Positions 40,620-52,916 of a stretch of 64,000 nt of DNA are shown here, in pieces (position 1 is the first letter of the stretch; every line of letters starts with the position of its first letter). The notes under the pieces are model-generated. The model ran no database searches. It was not told the DNA's origin and worked only from the letters and a program-made list of their open reading frames with translations. Location of the stretch: positions 94,429,976-94,493,975 of the forward strand of contig CAMZMU010000034.1 of assembly GCA_947311845.1 (NCBI GenBank), read 5' to 3'. Made by a program: the position numbers and the translations under genes. This DNA is from Poa pratensis (lineage: Eukaryota; Streptophyta; Magnoliopsida; Poales; Poaceae).

Positions 40620-40935
40620 CGCTTAAGGGCCATAATGAAATGGAATGTAGTATATAACGGTAGGTGGAAGTTCAGAAAAAATAATAAATTCTGAGTATTG
40701 TGCTGACTAAATTAGCTAGCTATAGGATGTGACCAAGCTACCAAATTAGTATTTCTAGCTAAAGAATAGTGCATCTGAAAGTAGAGGATGATAAAGTAAA
40801 GCGTCACATATAAATCCCACATCAACTTTTAGCGTTGCTATAGAAGCATATGGGGCATTTGATCGTTAATTTTCCCCATATTACTTGGCCATTTGATCAT
40901 TTGCCACACATTACTTTGAATCTTTGATGATTTGT
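40620..40935 (+). promoter_or_regulatory. Upstream region of the intact ML gene (repeated in the window)
   Basis: Three copies of this upstream block occur (also 38262-38605 and 55066-55405). This one lies 0.5-0.8 kb before the start codon at 41431. It differs from the others by small insertions (for example AGTATTTCTAGCTA). No firm core promoter element could be placed. Confidence 0.5.
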
Positions 40936-41430
40936 CCTTTTTCACTATTTTTAACATTTCTGACTGATGGGCCCCACTTTTGTCATGTGAAAATTATCTT
41001 TGTACCCATGTGCCGACTTCTCGATCTCTACTGCTCTACACGTACGGGTGTGTTGTTCTGTTCGTTCGTTTCTCTCTCCTTCGTTTTCTGGGTTCTTCGC
41101 TACAGTTTGCTTCGGGACACCTGTCCTTGGATGGAGACGTGGCTAGCGTGTCTTGTTCTGGCATCGGTGTTATGGTTACCCACAAGTCGCTATCCTTGTC
41201 GGAATCATCTCATCTCAGGAAAGTCAAAAGAAAAACCTTCAACTCTCAGGAATTAACCCAGACCGTCGGTACTCAGGCGTCAGTGTCGCGAGCCACCTGA
41301 CGGAAATCTAGCCAGTCCAGAAAGAACACGCCGACCTTTACTCTCTCCACTTGTTTTATAAATCCGACCAACCCCGGTCGATCTCCAGCCTCACATAGTC
41401 CTCCAACTCTCCAGCTCCAACCCCACGACC

Positions 41431-44400
41431 ATGGCGACCAAGCAGAGCCTCCTCGCCGCCGCCGTCTGCCTCCTCCTCCTTCTCCCCACGGCCTCCGCCG
41501 TCGACCCCGACGTCGAGTACTGCAGTGAGTAGCAGGCTCCTCCTGCCCCCGGAACTCTGCTCTTTTGCAGCTACTTTCCCGGAGGTGAAGATTTCGTGTG
41601 ACTATTTTGGTCGTGGTTTGCAGATAAGAGCAAGAACTACCCGGTGAAGGTGAGCGGCGTCAAGATCACGCCTGATCCGGTCGAGCGCGGCGTGCCCACC
41701 ACCTTCAAGATCTCCGCTTCCTCTGGTATATATAAGTACCTGTACCTTTCCTTTCTCTGGGCACAACTTCCTTTATGCTTTCATTTCCTTGTGTACGTAC
41801 GTAGTTGCCGTTAGTGTGACGGGGGGAGTCTCTAGCTGCAAAACACCATCTGAGTGAGCCATCTGAGTAAACCTCTGGGGGATTTATTTGAGCTGTTGCT
41901 GTTATAGGGGTTGTGTAAGTTAAGGCGATTAGTGAGCCATCTGAGTAAGTCTATTGAGTTTTTCCTTCACTTACACCATCTCTAGTTCATACGTTACAAG
42001 TAGCCGGCTCGGTCTAGGCTCGGTCCGAGCCTGGCTCGCCTCGATGCTCCAGCGAGCCGCAAAACAGAGCTCGGCCCGAGCTTCCCAGCTGCTCGGTGCA
42101 GCTCGCGAGCCTGGCGTGGCTGGTCACTGATGGGTCGGCCCGTCTTCCCCGGCAACGGCGTAGTGGGGAGCTGCAGGCGGAGACAACAGCGGCATGCGGG
42201 GAGGCGCGGCCGCGCGTGCTTGAGAAGACCGGACGAACGGGTTGGCCGGCAAGCACGACGCTCGGAGGCGGTTGCGGCGGCGACATCCTAGGGCAGCGGC
42301 GCGTGGCTGACCTAGTGTGTGCGTCCGATGCTTGAGGGTAGAGAACCAAACGAGCCTCGTCACCTCGTCTCTGTGGACTGTGGTGGTGTTACTCACGAAC
42401 GCACAAACGGGCCAGGCGTCGAGGCCCAATTCTCCCCCTCTCTCAATAAAAGAAAAACGTCATCCTTACAGGCCAAACGAGCTGGCCCGAGCTCACCACG
42501 GTCCAGAAAAGGGAGCTCGGCTCGGTCAGATTGCTTAGCGGGCCGAGCCAGGCACGCACCGAGCCCACAAAAACTCGGGCCGAGCCGGAAAGCTCAGTCC
42601 GGACGTCTAGGTTAGTTACAACAGCCCGAAGAATTATAGCCGCTTAGGCGTAACATGATATAATCTCTTAAGACTACATCTGAGAAATCAATTTGTCCAT
42701 GTCCGGTGTCGGCGTGTAGTGCTAAACTACAAAAAGGTATATCGTATACACCGTATCGACCTATGAGTGCTTAGGGCCCCATCGGGCCCGCACATAGTCA
42801 TGCTAAGTAGGTAATCCGAGTAGAAGGATGATTACATAGGTAGTAATCCGAGTAGAAGGATGATTACATAGGACATTCCGGGTCCTAGCTATCACCGCCA
42901 GATCGCACAGGATTGAAGACTTGCCGGTCAAGAAGGCGACAATATATAAGGACTCGGAGGCCCCTGACCAAGAAGCATATTTTCCAAGCTGAAAGACCTA
43001 GCTCGTGGATCCAATCTAGCTCCAGTCTCTTATAATCATTATAATTTTGTCTCACGGTCAATACACTATAAGTAGGACGTAGGGCTATTACCCATCCTCG
43101 GGGCCTGAATCTGGGTAAAACCACCGTCTCCATAATCTACGACGAGATCCTTACGGGCGACGTACCCCTTTCTACTTTCTCTTCACGACCCTAGCACAAT
43201 CGTAAGATCGAGCGGCTCAAAAACCCTCGACAGTTGGCGTCCACCGTGGGGTCCGTTCAGATATCATCGACGACTTTATCGACTCTTCACCATCTCTACC
43301 AACTCCTTTCGGGATCATGCCGATCACCGGTTTCTCCTACGAGGTTTTCTACGACAACCCGAACCATTCGGCGGAGAACGTCCTGATGGGCGAGCGTGTG
43401 GACTTCGGCGACCACGAGTTCGATGGTGGCGGAAAGGCCATGACATAGAGAAGTGATGCGCCGACAACGGCATCGAGGTCTCACCCATCGAAAGCCAGGA
43501 CGCTGACAAGACCGCGTACATCGCAGATCGAGATCTCCCTCCGCGTCTCCCGGAATCTATTGGTGTCGAGATTACTTTCCGGGGTCTAGCTCCGAGACCG
43601 AGGTCATCTCTAACCACGCCTCTGAATCTGCCAATCCCTTCCCCCACATGGTCTGCATGTCGGGACAGAGATGTAGGAGCAGGTTGGAGGCCAACCTCGG
43701 TGCCCAGGGCGGCAATCCCGTCGGCGCCCCCGCTATTGGCGCAACCAACCCCGAGGTAGATGCCACCGAGGGGGACCAGCGAGGGAAGCACGTCTAGCGC
43801 CCTTCCAAAGTCCCATGACCCGAACCCTTCTCGTAGCGGAGATTGAACTCGAGGTGGGTCGAGGCCGTTGTCCCTTGCCTCTGGTCGATGCGAGCATGGC
43901 GCCGTGGTGTTCAGGAGCGGATTGAGGCAGCTCACCGACCTCACTTGGGCGTGCTGCCTGGAGGAACTCGGGGCATCGTGCCGCATAGGTGATAGGCCTC
44001 CACCGATCCCGAAGGTCAGGCCGTCGGCCTACGAGGTTGATTCGTACGAGGGCCTCGAGCTCCGAGATTACCCGGACGGGCGGTGCGGGCATTGTTCGTT
44101 GTCCTCCTACAATCGACCACATAGTCGCAACCTACACATTTGGTGCCCGATACACAACACCAGCAGTCACAAGCTCGAGAACTATTGAGCTTATCTCAGT
44201 GTTTTCGAAGAGTGCATCTAGGAGATACATGTCCACAGCAGGACCAACGAGGAAGGCCGCGCCTCGGAGGACGAGAACAACAGTGATTTCTTCGCTTGGG
44301 ATCGCAACATCAGCCACATGTTTGGGGCTTGCCGTCCTACAAGTCGAAGAGGCGGTACAAGGCTGTCGAACGACATGTTCTTGCGGTCCTCCGGCAACAC

Positions 44401-47400
44401 GTCCGGCTGTCAGGTGGTCGAACCTCATCATCACCTTTGACCGGGCGGGCTGCCCCAAGAACTTCACTCGGCCTAGTCGTTTCCTGCTCGTGGTCACAGA
44501 TGCAGATTCTGTAGTCCTGCCTCAAGGCGGTGACACAGTCCTTCCATGGGATTGTGCCCGGATCTGGGTCGTGCCTATTGTCCAAGTTTCTTCTGGTCAC
44601 GTTCGGGAGCCAGAAAGTTTCCGAATAGAAAAAATTCTATTCGATGTGGTAAATTTCAGGATGGCATTTAATGACATCTTTGTTCGATCTGCGCTGGCTA
44701 CATTATTAGCCATACCACACTAACGCTTACTTGTGCCTCAATCTTCCATGGTCAACATGGGATTCGCCGTTTGTTGAGGCGAGGGCTTTGTAGGTAGCCG
44801 TCAAAGTTGAAGTCAGAGTCGCTGGCTCATGGAGGAGTGATGACGATGACGCATGTTGGCAACCTCGACGATGGTTTTTCTTCTCATCAACGTGTGTGGG
44901 CTTCTTGTTGGTAGCCAGATCGGTCGTGTTTCCCTGTGTGGTCATGTTCCATGACGGTGATTGTGGACGTTTGTAACGGCTTTCGCCCGGTTTCTTTTAA
45001 TTAACTGGGCAATTCTATTCTTCTTAATTAATGAGATGAGGCAAACCTTTTGCCTCTGTTTTAAAAAGCTTCCGGGGCCAAAGGGCGCAATAATCGTCTG
45101 AGGTTGCCTCACGTCCGCCATTTGGTGCGACAAGAAGAGCCTGGACATGGCCTCGAGGAACGTCAATGACCTCGAGGAAAAAGTCTCCAGGATCAAGGTC
45201 ACCGCGACCAGCTCAGGAGCGATTCCCCCGACCCCCGACAAGCCCTTCGGATCCACTCCAAGTTGGGCTGCCTAACTTGGGGCTAGTGCTTTGGCGAGGG
45301 ATGCATCTGTGGGTTACCCGATTAGTCATTGGTAGGGTATGCGCACAAGTATGTATCTATGGGTTACCCGTGGGTCGCCCGATTAATACTACTAATTAGA
45401 AATAAATATTTTTATTCTACATGATATACATGATATGTTTACTTTTGGTTGACCTGCTGCCCAGTTTTTTAAAGAACCGAGCGTGCTAGTGTTTTGGCAA
45501 GTGATGCATCCATCTTGCTTTGCTTCGCTGATCGCAGAGGACAGGCCTAGCCCATAAATGAGTTAAACGCTAGCCTAACTAGACTTGGTAACATGCATTC
45601 GGTAGGCGTGTTGGGCCTCTAAGGGCTGAAAGCCCGTGTAGCACCCGTGGTGCCTTCCCTTCGCGAGTGCACAACAGTAAACTGATACACTACACTGCTC
45701 GTTTAGTACCACCTCGCTTAGTAATGGTGTCAATCGGGTCGGGTTTCATCAGGTTGACCTCTACCAGCCTCATGCCCGGCATCATTATTGGGTCGATCCG
45801 CAACCCATGACCATGCCCACGGGTCTTGAGTGAGACCCATGCCTGAACCTGATGGGTAACCTGACCCGATCGGGCAACCATCGGGCCTGACGTAATTTTA
45901 CATTTTATATTATTTTAAGCATAGCGTCGTTAACATGAGTAGGTTCATAACATTAAAACCGCCTACCCGATTTTTCTCTCTCGCATAGACAGTTTGGGGG
46001 ATGGACGAGCATACCCTACCGAACAGAAAAACTAATGATCCATAGAAATGCCAAAAAAATCAATGGCAAAGGGAGCGGGCTCGTGCTGCTATTGCTCAGG
46101 ATGTGAAAGATGGCCCCTTATCACATTCTCTAAGCGCCTAGGGCTACGTGTCCCTCACTTCAGTTGGAACCTAAGGCCCGACGAACTGGAATTCCCCGAT
46201 ATGTAGTTAAAGGCTTCCCCCCCCCCAAGTCAGAAGAAAAAAAAGAGTAGATCAATGATAATAGTAGAGCCAACCGCTGACTATCTCTTATTGTCGTCTC
46301 ATCTATAGCCAGTAAAATAGCCAGTATGTATAGTAGTTAGATATAAAGATGTATAACGATATTTTTATTAATATCTGGCCCACCTTACACTTCACAAAGT
46401 ATCTTGGCGCCCGCGTTATAGCTGGCTCTCAATCTATAGGCGGACGCTACGCGTCTGCCAGCAGATGCATCTGTCGGTTCGGTGTACACGTACGTCTCCT
46501 TGCATCAATTTCCTTCCCCGCGTGCGCGCTACCACCCAGCAAACTACAACCTCTGTTCCGTATTATAAGCCGTTTTGGCTAACTAATTTAGTTTGTCAAA
46601 ACGGCTTATATTATGGAACGGAGGGAGTACTAGTCTTGGCGCCAGACAACCCAAATTTGCGATCTTCAACAACGCTTTGTAGCATATGCCAAAAAATCTA
46701 TCGCAACAGTTTACTGGTGGGTACACAACAACAACGATAATAATACTGTACTAACATTTTTTTGTGTGTGTAGCATTTTCAAAAATACAACATCATTTTG
46801 CAACATTTTCCTATGAATATGTAAAAACTTATGACTTGTAGAATTTTTTTATAACAATTTGGGCAAGCCAATATAGCAAAAAGCAACAGTTGATGCAACA
46901 AAATCCCCATTTATTTGGGACAAAACGTCGGTAAAGCGTGTCCCTTTGCAACAAAATAAATCAACGCATCCAACATATATGTCTAGCGAATCCAACATCA
47001 TTGAAACATGTTTGCAACATTAGAGAAATACTTTTGTAGCATAAGATCATAAATCAGTGTACCATTTTACACGCGGATACAAAAAAAATACACATGCTTG
47101 TAGCAAATCGTGACACCGTTCGCAACATCGAAAAATCTAGAAAAAAAAACCTGACCTCCACCATCACCGAGCTCGCCGTTCCTGAGATCGCCGGCGACAA
47201 ATCCGGCTCACGGGAGCCTCGCCGGGAGCCGCATCCGACTACCCTGGAGCTATCATTCCCAGACATGCCATCTTCTTGAACTCGGAGCTCCCTCCGCGAG
47301 AATCCATGGCGGCACGGCACAACGAGGTGGAGAATCCACGGTGGAGGCACCTGGGGAGAGGGCAGTGGGTGCCATGGGGCAGCCCAGGTGAAGACGCCTC

Positions 47401-50400
47401 CATTGTCGACAACGAAGTCACCGCCATGCGCAAAATCGAGCTCTTCGCACGAAACCCCACATTGGAGTCTTGTCGGAGTGCCCTTGACCGGACGTCGGCC
47501 AGCCACCCTAGCTTGTCAGCCGTCCCTCATCTCTGATTGCTCTCCTCTCCTCTTTTGTTTGTGCGTCCCTCATCTCTGATTGGTCTCCTCTCTTCTTTTG
47601 TTTGTGCGCGTGTTATCCAATCAAACTGCTGCACTATACAACATAACAGGATCAGCAGCAAGGTAGCTAGCTGAAAAAAGAAAAACGAGCTAGCTATTTC
47701 CATGGCACGCATGCGCTAGTTTTTTTTTTTTTTTGAGACAAACGCATGCGCTAGCTGACCCGGAAGAAGTTGGGCCGGTGGTCAGTTCGAGAGGTGGCCT
47801 AGGAGCGACGAGATCAGCCGGTTGGCAAACAGCATTATCCTAATCCATAGCCCACTTCTCTTCTTTCTCCTCCAACTCACCAAAAATGTAATATTTAAAC
47901 TCTTATGGCCTGCTTACGTCACCTTATTATATTTGCTCGTAGAGCATTGAGTATTGGAGGGTTAGGTTCTAGAGGTAGCAATTGCTCGCCTCTGTTCGCT
48001 AAGTTCGTCTTTAGCAGCATACTAAGGTCTCATAATTCCTTAAAAAAGTTGACCAAGGGGGAAGATCCATTTCCTTTCAAAAGTAATTGATATGCATGTG
48101 CTTTACACAAAGGAACAAATGACTACGCACCGTGCGCCTTGTGCTTCTGAAACATCCACTGTGGCTGCCAGTCGTCTATGCCTTTGATGAATGTCGATGC
48201 CGCCCCCCGAAGTTCTTTGTCCCACACATGTTGCCCCTCTGTGGTCTCGTCGGCAATCACCTCAGCCTCGCAAATGTGCTCCAGGGCCCGAGCAACGGTG
48301 GCTCCGCTGGCGAAGCGCACCTACAATGCCACGAGGTCAAATATGGCCAGGATTTTGCCGTGGCGTTGAGGGTAGTAGCACCCCTGACACTGACGTATAG
48401 TCAGGGTCCACCGCGGACGTCGATCTGAATCCCAATCATGTCCAAGAAACGATGGGAGAACTCTCTATGCGGACCTTGACTGACCCCGTCTCGTCTCGGA
48501 CGCGAAGTTTTTCGGTGACCAAAGCCTTGTGGGTTTCAGCGAGCTCGTGGGAGAGGTGACAGTTGTCGGTGCCGAGTCGCTTTGCCTCATCGGCCGGTAG
48601 GTATCTTGCAGCCTCCATCTCCTTGAGGGCCTTCTTGACGGTTTGGTTCCTGGCAACCAGGGTCATGTTGCGTGAGCGTACCTCCCCAATTTCCTCGTAG
48701 AGGATATCACACCTCTTTTCGAGTTCCGCGACCTCTTGCTTTAGCGAGGAAATGTGCTCGTCAGCTTGCCATGCATGCTCCAGAAAGTGTGAGATGCGAA
48801 CATATTGGGTTAGTTTTCTCCATTTATATACGACGCAATGCTAATTGAACATTGGTCTCATTTTTCTTTACCTGGAGGAGAGAATCCGCGAGGCCTCCAT
48901 GTCAATGTCGTTGTCCTCTAAGTCCTCCACGAGTTTACGCCACACAGCCTACTCGGCCTCGGCCGGACAATGTCGGGATTTCGGTCCCCCTGTCGAGATC
49001 CGGTCTAGTAGGATCTCAAGGAGGGGAGCGGGGGGATAGTAAGCTACCATCGAGAGTTCAGCCACCGGCTGTCGTGTGAAGTTAGGTTGGGAGGAGGTGG
49101 TCATGGTCTCTGGAGTTGGGGAGGGCATGACTGCCCCAACTTCCTGCGGAGCAGCACTCAAAGGACAGATCGCTTGAGGTGGCGCTGCCGCAGCTTATTC
49201 GATCCTGGAGGAGACCAAGTCAGACACGGCCACGACCTTGGTTTCAACGGAAGCAGGTAGGTGCAGGTCATTACCTGGTTTTATTTGCCCAACAAAAAAC
49301 CCGGGGACTTGAGGGAAGCTAGAGCTTCCAAGTTCAGCTCCCGGTAGGGGCGTTTCGACGTCCTAGACTCCCCTGCGGATCTGATCCCGGTGGTCGTTGC
49401 TGTGGGAGAGGGGGAATCGTGACAAGCACGTGAGTGTCACAAAAGAGCCAACCTCGCCGCACTGCATGGTTGGGACTAGCTTCGACCCTCGTGGTGCGAG
49501 TTCAATGACCTCCGACCTTGGGCTTGGTCCTTCCTCAAAAAAGCTTCGCAAGGAAATTTTCCTCTCCCGCTCCATCCATCTGACGATGGTCTCGGGGAGG
49601 TTCTGACGTGTCTCCGATGTCGGGGGATACAAGACTGCCCTCGCCGGGCTTCGGCATCACTCTTCAAGTAGCCTACATGATTTTTCATCAAAGGTGTAAT
49701 GGTCGTACACAATTCCCAAGTACGAAGATAACTCAGACGGTCAGCAGGAGACATACCATCGATGGCCCAGATGAGTTCCTCCGACGAGCAATCCTCGGAT
49801 GGATCGTCCCTTTGGCACAGGTGAGTGAGGTAGTGCTCAAAGAAGTCGAGGGCAACATCCAACCTCTGGAGTCCTCTGTCTCACATCATCTTTACCTTAC
49901 GAGCCAAAAGGGCGGTCTTTGCTGATATCTCGGGCGGCTCTATCCGCATCACCAACTCGGTCGGGAAGGCCTCCCGATATCAGTCGCCTAAGCACTCTCC
50001 ATCCACGCCTTCGCGTGCTATTTGACCGAGGGAGGTAGATTTTCACCACCACCCAAAGTTACAACCATGAAAGCCTGAATATTTTGGGAAACCCACTAGT
50101 CACTAGTCCAATTCCTCCCTAGGGAGAAGGGGATGCTTCGAATTCCAGCTCGGATTTCTTACTCGGAGTTGAGCACTTTACCTGAGTAGCTCAAGCAACA
50201 ACTCAGAGATGGCTCGTGGTTCCCAAGTAAACGACCTAACCATCTGAAGACCCACCAAGGGAATCCTAGTCGGAGAACATGGGAGGTAGGTCGGTTTGAG
50301 AGTTTTTTCCTTAGATGATTTTATTTTTGAGCTACCATAGCCTCATTTCACATACTAGTAGGGGCATGTCGGTGTGCACTATGTAGTGCTAAACTATGAC

Positions 50401-52856
50401 GAAGTATACCATACAGACGTATCAACGTATGATGACCTTATCGACCTACGAATGCCTAGGGTCCCCTTGGGTACGCACATAGTCGTGCTAAGTAGGTACT
50501 CAGAAGAGATAAGTATGGTTAATTTAGGGAAACCCACTAGTCACCAGTCCAACACCTCCCTAGTGAGAAGGGGATGCTTTGAATTCCAGCTCTGGATTTC
50601 TTACTCGAAGTTGAGCGCTTTACCTGAGTAGCTCAAGAAACAACTCAGAGATGGCTCGTGGTTCCCGAGTAAATGACCTAACGACATCTGAATACCCGAC
50701 CAAGGAAATCCTAGTCGGCGAACACTGGAGGTAGGTCGGTTTGAGAGTTTTTTCGTCAGCTGGTTTTCTTTTCGGGCTACCACAACCTCATTTCACGTAC
50801 TGGTGGGGGGCTTGTCAGTGTGTAGTGCTAAACTACGAAGATGTATACCGTATAGACGTATGATGACCTTATCGAGCTACGAATGCCTAGGGTCCCCTCG
50901 GGTCCACACTTAGTCGTGCTAAGTAGGTACTCGGAAGAGATAAGGATGATTGCGGAGGAACTCCGGGATCCTAACTATCACCACCAGATCGCACGGAATT
51001 GAAGACTTGCTGGCCAAGAAGGCACAAATATATAAGGACTCAGAGGCCTTGCCAAAGGGGATCGGATTCTAATCTGACCCTGATCTGAACTCAACTCTTG
51101 CGAGATATAAAACCCTAGTCGAGAAGCATCATCTCCAAGCTCAAAGACCTAGCTCGTAGATCCAATCTAACTCTAGTCTTTTGTAATCCTTGTACTTTGA
51201 TCTCCAGATCAATACACTATAAGCAGGACGTAAGGCTATTACCCATCCTTGGGGTCCTGAAGCTGGGTAAAACCACCGTCTCCATAGTCTACGACGAGAT
51301 CCTTATGGGCGTCATACCCTCTCTCTACTGTCTATTCACGACCCCAGCACGACCGTAAGATCGAGCGGCTCAAAAACCGTCGACATCGGGTTCTTTAAGT
51401 TAGTGCTAGTCCAGTACACAACCGAGAGTCCTTGATACAAATATTTGTGAAGGATGGAAGATTAACTGTTATGAATAGCTCTCTCTCTCTCTCTCTAGAT
51501 AGCATACATTGGAAAAGGTATGGCAGTTGGCTCCTTCATCCTACTTGACTGTGAGAAGCGGTATGGGTTTCTGTGTTGTAAAAAAAGCAAGAATATTGGT
51601 TGGAGATAATGCAACCATATATACATTTTTAGGGTATCATACCTTAGGCTTTTGATTCTTTTTCTACTAGTTCATGCGGAAGTTATTGAGTCCCTTTTGC
51701 TTCTCTGTTGAATCCTATAATGTGTTGGCTTGTATACAAAATACCCATTTATTGTTGTACCGAATTGTGCATATTGTGGGAAGGGCATGCGGCATGTAAA
51801 ACACTTTAGCCACTGATTGCACATAAGAAGCAGCTTCTTCTTAGCTATACTGTAGAAGGAAACTTGCAGCTTTGAATAGTTTGCATCACGGAACATTACC
51901 ATTGTTTCTGCTAGTTAATTGATTCTGGCCTTGGCCAATAATTCCGCTTAATCGAGTCATCTTCATGTTGCCTGCCCTTGCATTCAATTTGCAAAGTGAC
52001 TAATTGAGTTCAGCATGTGGCGGCAAAGATCATCTAGACACCAAATCAGAATTCCATCTGATGACATCATGAGCATCAGTATACTGCATGGAAGGAATAT
52101 TTAGTCATGGACCATCCAAACATTGGAAATCGTATTCTGATTTCGGCCAGTCATGCCGACTGTACCTAACTTTAAATTGGTTCCTTGACATGATTTGTAA
52201 GTGGTCGATCTTGTGGTCTTCATAGATCTTTTATTTGCATGTTGTGTAAAACGTGTGTTCTTTAGATCAGACCTTAAATCGTAAGGTTATTATGCTTATC
52301 ATGAGTCTTTTTTTGTGTGGCGGGGACCATGAGTCAAATTGACAACACAGGATTAGTCTATTGTCTTTCTCTGTGTTGAACTATGGATCGTAATGCCTTT
52401 CCATGTCCTTCTGCAGATAAAACAATCAGTAAGGGGAAGCTGGTTATTGATGTTAAGTATTGGATCGTCCCATTGTACACTGAGACAGATGATATCTGTA
52501 CAAAGACTTCATGTCCGGCAACTGGTGTATTTGAGCTATCTCACGGGGAGACCTTGCCATCAATCGCTCTACCAGTAAGATTTCGTGCAGCGTACATCTT
52601 CTTGTGTTTCTGAATTACGATGCGCACATCTTCCCATTGCTGGGCTTGCTGCATTCCTTCATGACATGGCAGATGTATATTAAATTATCCGTCTCTGTTG
52701 CCCTCCTATTCTTGATTCACATATGGACATTTTGTTCCGTCGCAGGGCTCTTACACCATTCAAATGAAGATGCTGGGCGAGAACGATGAGGAACTGACCT
52801 GCATCTCCTTCGGGTTCAGCATTGGCTTCATTGCACCGGTTGACTTGTGGATGTAA
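41431..52856 (+). CDS. ML-domain lipid-recognition protein, 4 exons (154 aa)
   Basis: Exons read 41431-41524, 41624-41725, 52417-52574 and 52746-52856, all with GT-AG introns and consistent phase. The product has a signal peptide (MATKQSLLAAAVCLLLLLPT, cleavage after TASA near residue 23) and then an ML domain: DPDVEYC, NKSKNYPVKVSGVKITPDPV, ERGVPTTFKISASS, KGKLVIDVKYWIVPLYTETD, CTKTSCPATGVFEL, GSYTIQMKM and LTCISFGFSIGFIAPVDLWM. Cysteines at about 31, 93, 98 and 137 fit the family's disulfides. ML proteins bind lipids in the secretory or extracellular space; plant members are annotated as phosphatidylglycerol/phosphatidylinositol transfer-like. Intron 2 is 10.7 kb and holds a Gypsy element and other insertions. 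The coding sequence is intact, so it may be expressed if the long intron is spliced. Confidence 0.9.
42000..42614. mobile_element. GGCTCGG-ended DNA element in ML intron 2
   Basis: GTTACAA flanks it at 41993-41999 and 42615-42621. The broken ML copy has the uninterrupted site at about 35005. Both ends are rich in GGCTCGG/CCGAGCC words in opposite orientation. The 7-8 bp duplication suggests a hAT-type non-autonomous element. Confidence 0.65.
42707..43232 (+). repeat. Gypsy 5' LTR (intact ML copy)
   Basis: 526 bp, TG...CA, followed by a primer-binding-type sequence. It matches 50813-51385. Confidence 0.85.
43318..44800 (+). pseudogene. Gypsy gag-protease remnant
   Basis: It begins with a Met frame (MPITGFSYEVFYDNPNHSAE) about 85 bp after the LTR and soon hits stops. 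Further on, protease-adjacent blocks can be read in pieces: LIITFDRAGCPKNFTRPSRF and KILFDVVNFRMAFNDIFVRS followed by AIPH. These resemble the region around the protease of Tat-type Gypsy polyproteins. Many stops and frame changes make it dead. Confidence 0.6.
44810..45067 (+). mobile_element. LINE 3' end fragment
   Basis: The sequence GGCTTTCGCCCGG, TTAATTAACTGGGCAATTCT, TTAATGAGATGAGGCAAACC and TTTTGCCTCTGTTTTAAAAA is the kind of 3' end found on many Triticeae LINEs. The left boundary is approximate. Confidence 0.6.
45068..48119. other. Gypsy interior with secondary insertions, no host gene
   Basis: This includes a GGGTCGGGTTTC/GACCCGATCGGGC inverted stretch at about 45730-45890 (hAT-like). 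An AT-rich to GC-rich block at 46640-47530 has recurrent TTTGCAACA words, typical of non-autonomous Mutator-like elements. A short tandem repeat of CGTCCCTCATCTCTGATTG lies at about 47520-47600. No coding gene is supported. Confidence 0.4.
46547..46627. mobile_element. Stowaway MITE, 81 bp
   Basis: The left end CAACCTCTGTTCCG and right end GGAACGGAGGGAG are imperfect inverted repeats. The inner arms TATAAGCCGTTTTG and CAAAACGGCTTATA are perfect. TA flanks it at 46545-46546 and 46628-46629. Confidence 0.85.
48120..49980 (-). pseudogene. Degraded antisense frame region of the Gypsy element
   Basis: It is the counterpart of the minus-strand frame at 35304-36194. Readable pieces include a coiled-coil-like stretch at 48436-48666 (TVKKALKEMEAARYLPADEA) and AIDGMSPADRLSYLRTWELC at about 49650-49770. 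Frame breaks are frequent. It corresponds to the extra antisense frame of Tat-like Gypsy elements by inference. Confidence 0.45.
50166..50960 (+). repeat. Doubled 3'-UTR plus LTR-head block
   Basis: A unit with GAGTTGAGC(A/G)CTTTACCTGAG, CTCGTGGTTCCCAAGTAAA and the first about 150 bp of the LTR is present at about 50166-50607 and repeated from 50608 into the true 3' LTR. The same doubling occurs at about 36915-37700 in the other copy, so it arose before the locus duplicated. Confidence 0.75.
50813..51385 (+). repeat. Gypsy 3' LTR (intact ML copy)
   Basis: 573 bp, TGTCAGTGTGTAGTGC to CCGTCGACA, preceded by the purine tract GGTGGGGGGCT. It is followed by host intron sequence shared with 38144 onward. 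Confidence 0.85.
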
Positions 52857-52916
52857 CTATATATAGAAACCCCTTTATCCTAGTATATGTTCTCTGTATA
52901 TGTTCAGAAACTAGGC

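Larger units (their letters stand above)
42707..51385 (+). mobile_element. Gypsy LTR element, degraded (copy in intact ML gene)
   Basis: The left LTR is 42707-43232 (TGTCGGCGTGTAGTGC to CCCTCGACA) and the right LTR 50813-51385. A primer-site-like TTGGCGTCCACCGTGGGG follows the left LTR at 43235. Gag-protease remnants lie at 43318-44800 and an antisense frame region before the 3' LTR. Reverse transcriptase and integrase are not recognisable. Flanks are TCCGG and TCGGG, a decayed form of the CCCGG duplication in the other copy. Secondary insertions sit inside. Confidence 0.85.

Noticed and set aside
43324..44122. Minus-strand frames in the Gypsy gag region
   Set aside because: Shadows of the degraded sense gag-protease sequence. 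No independent motifs.
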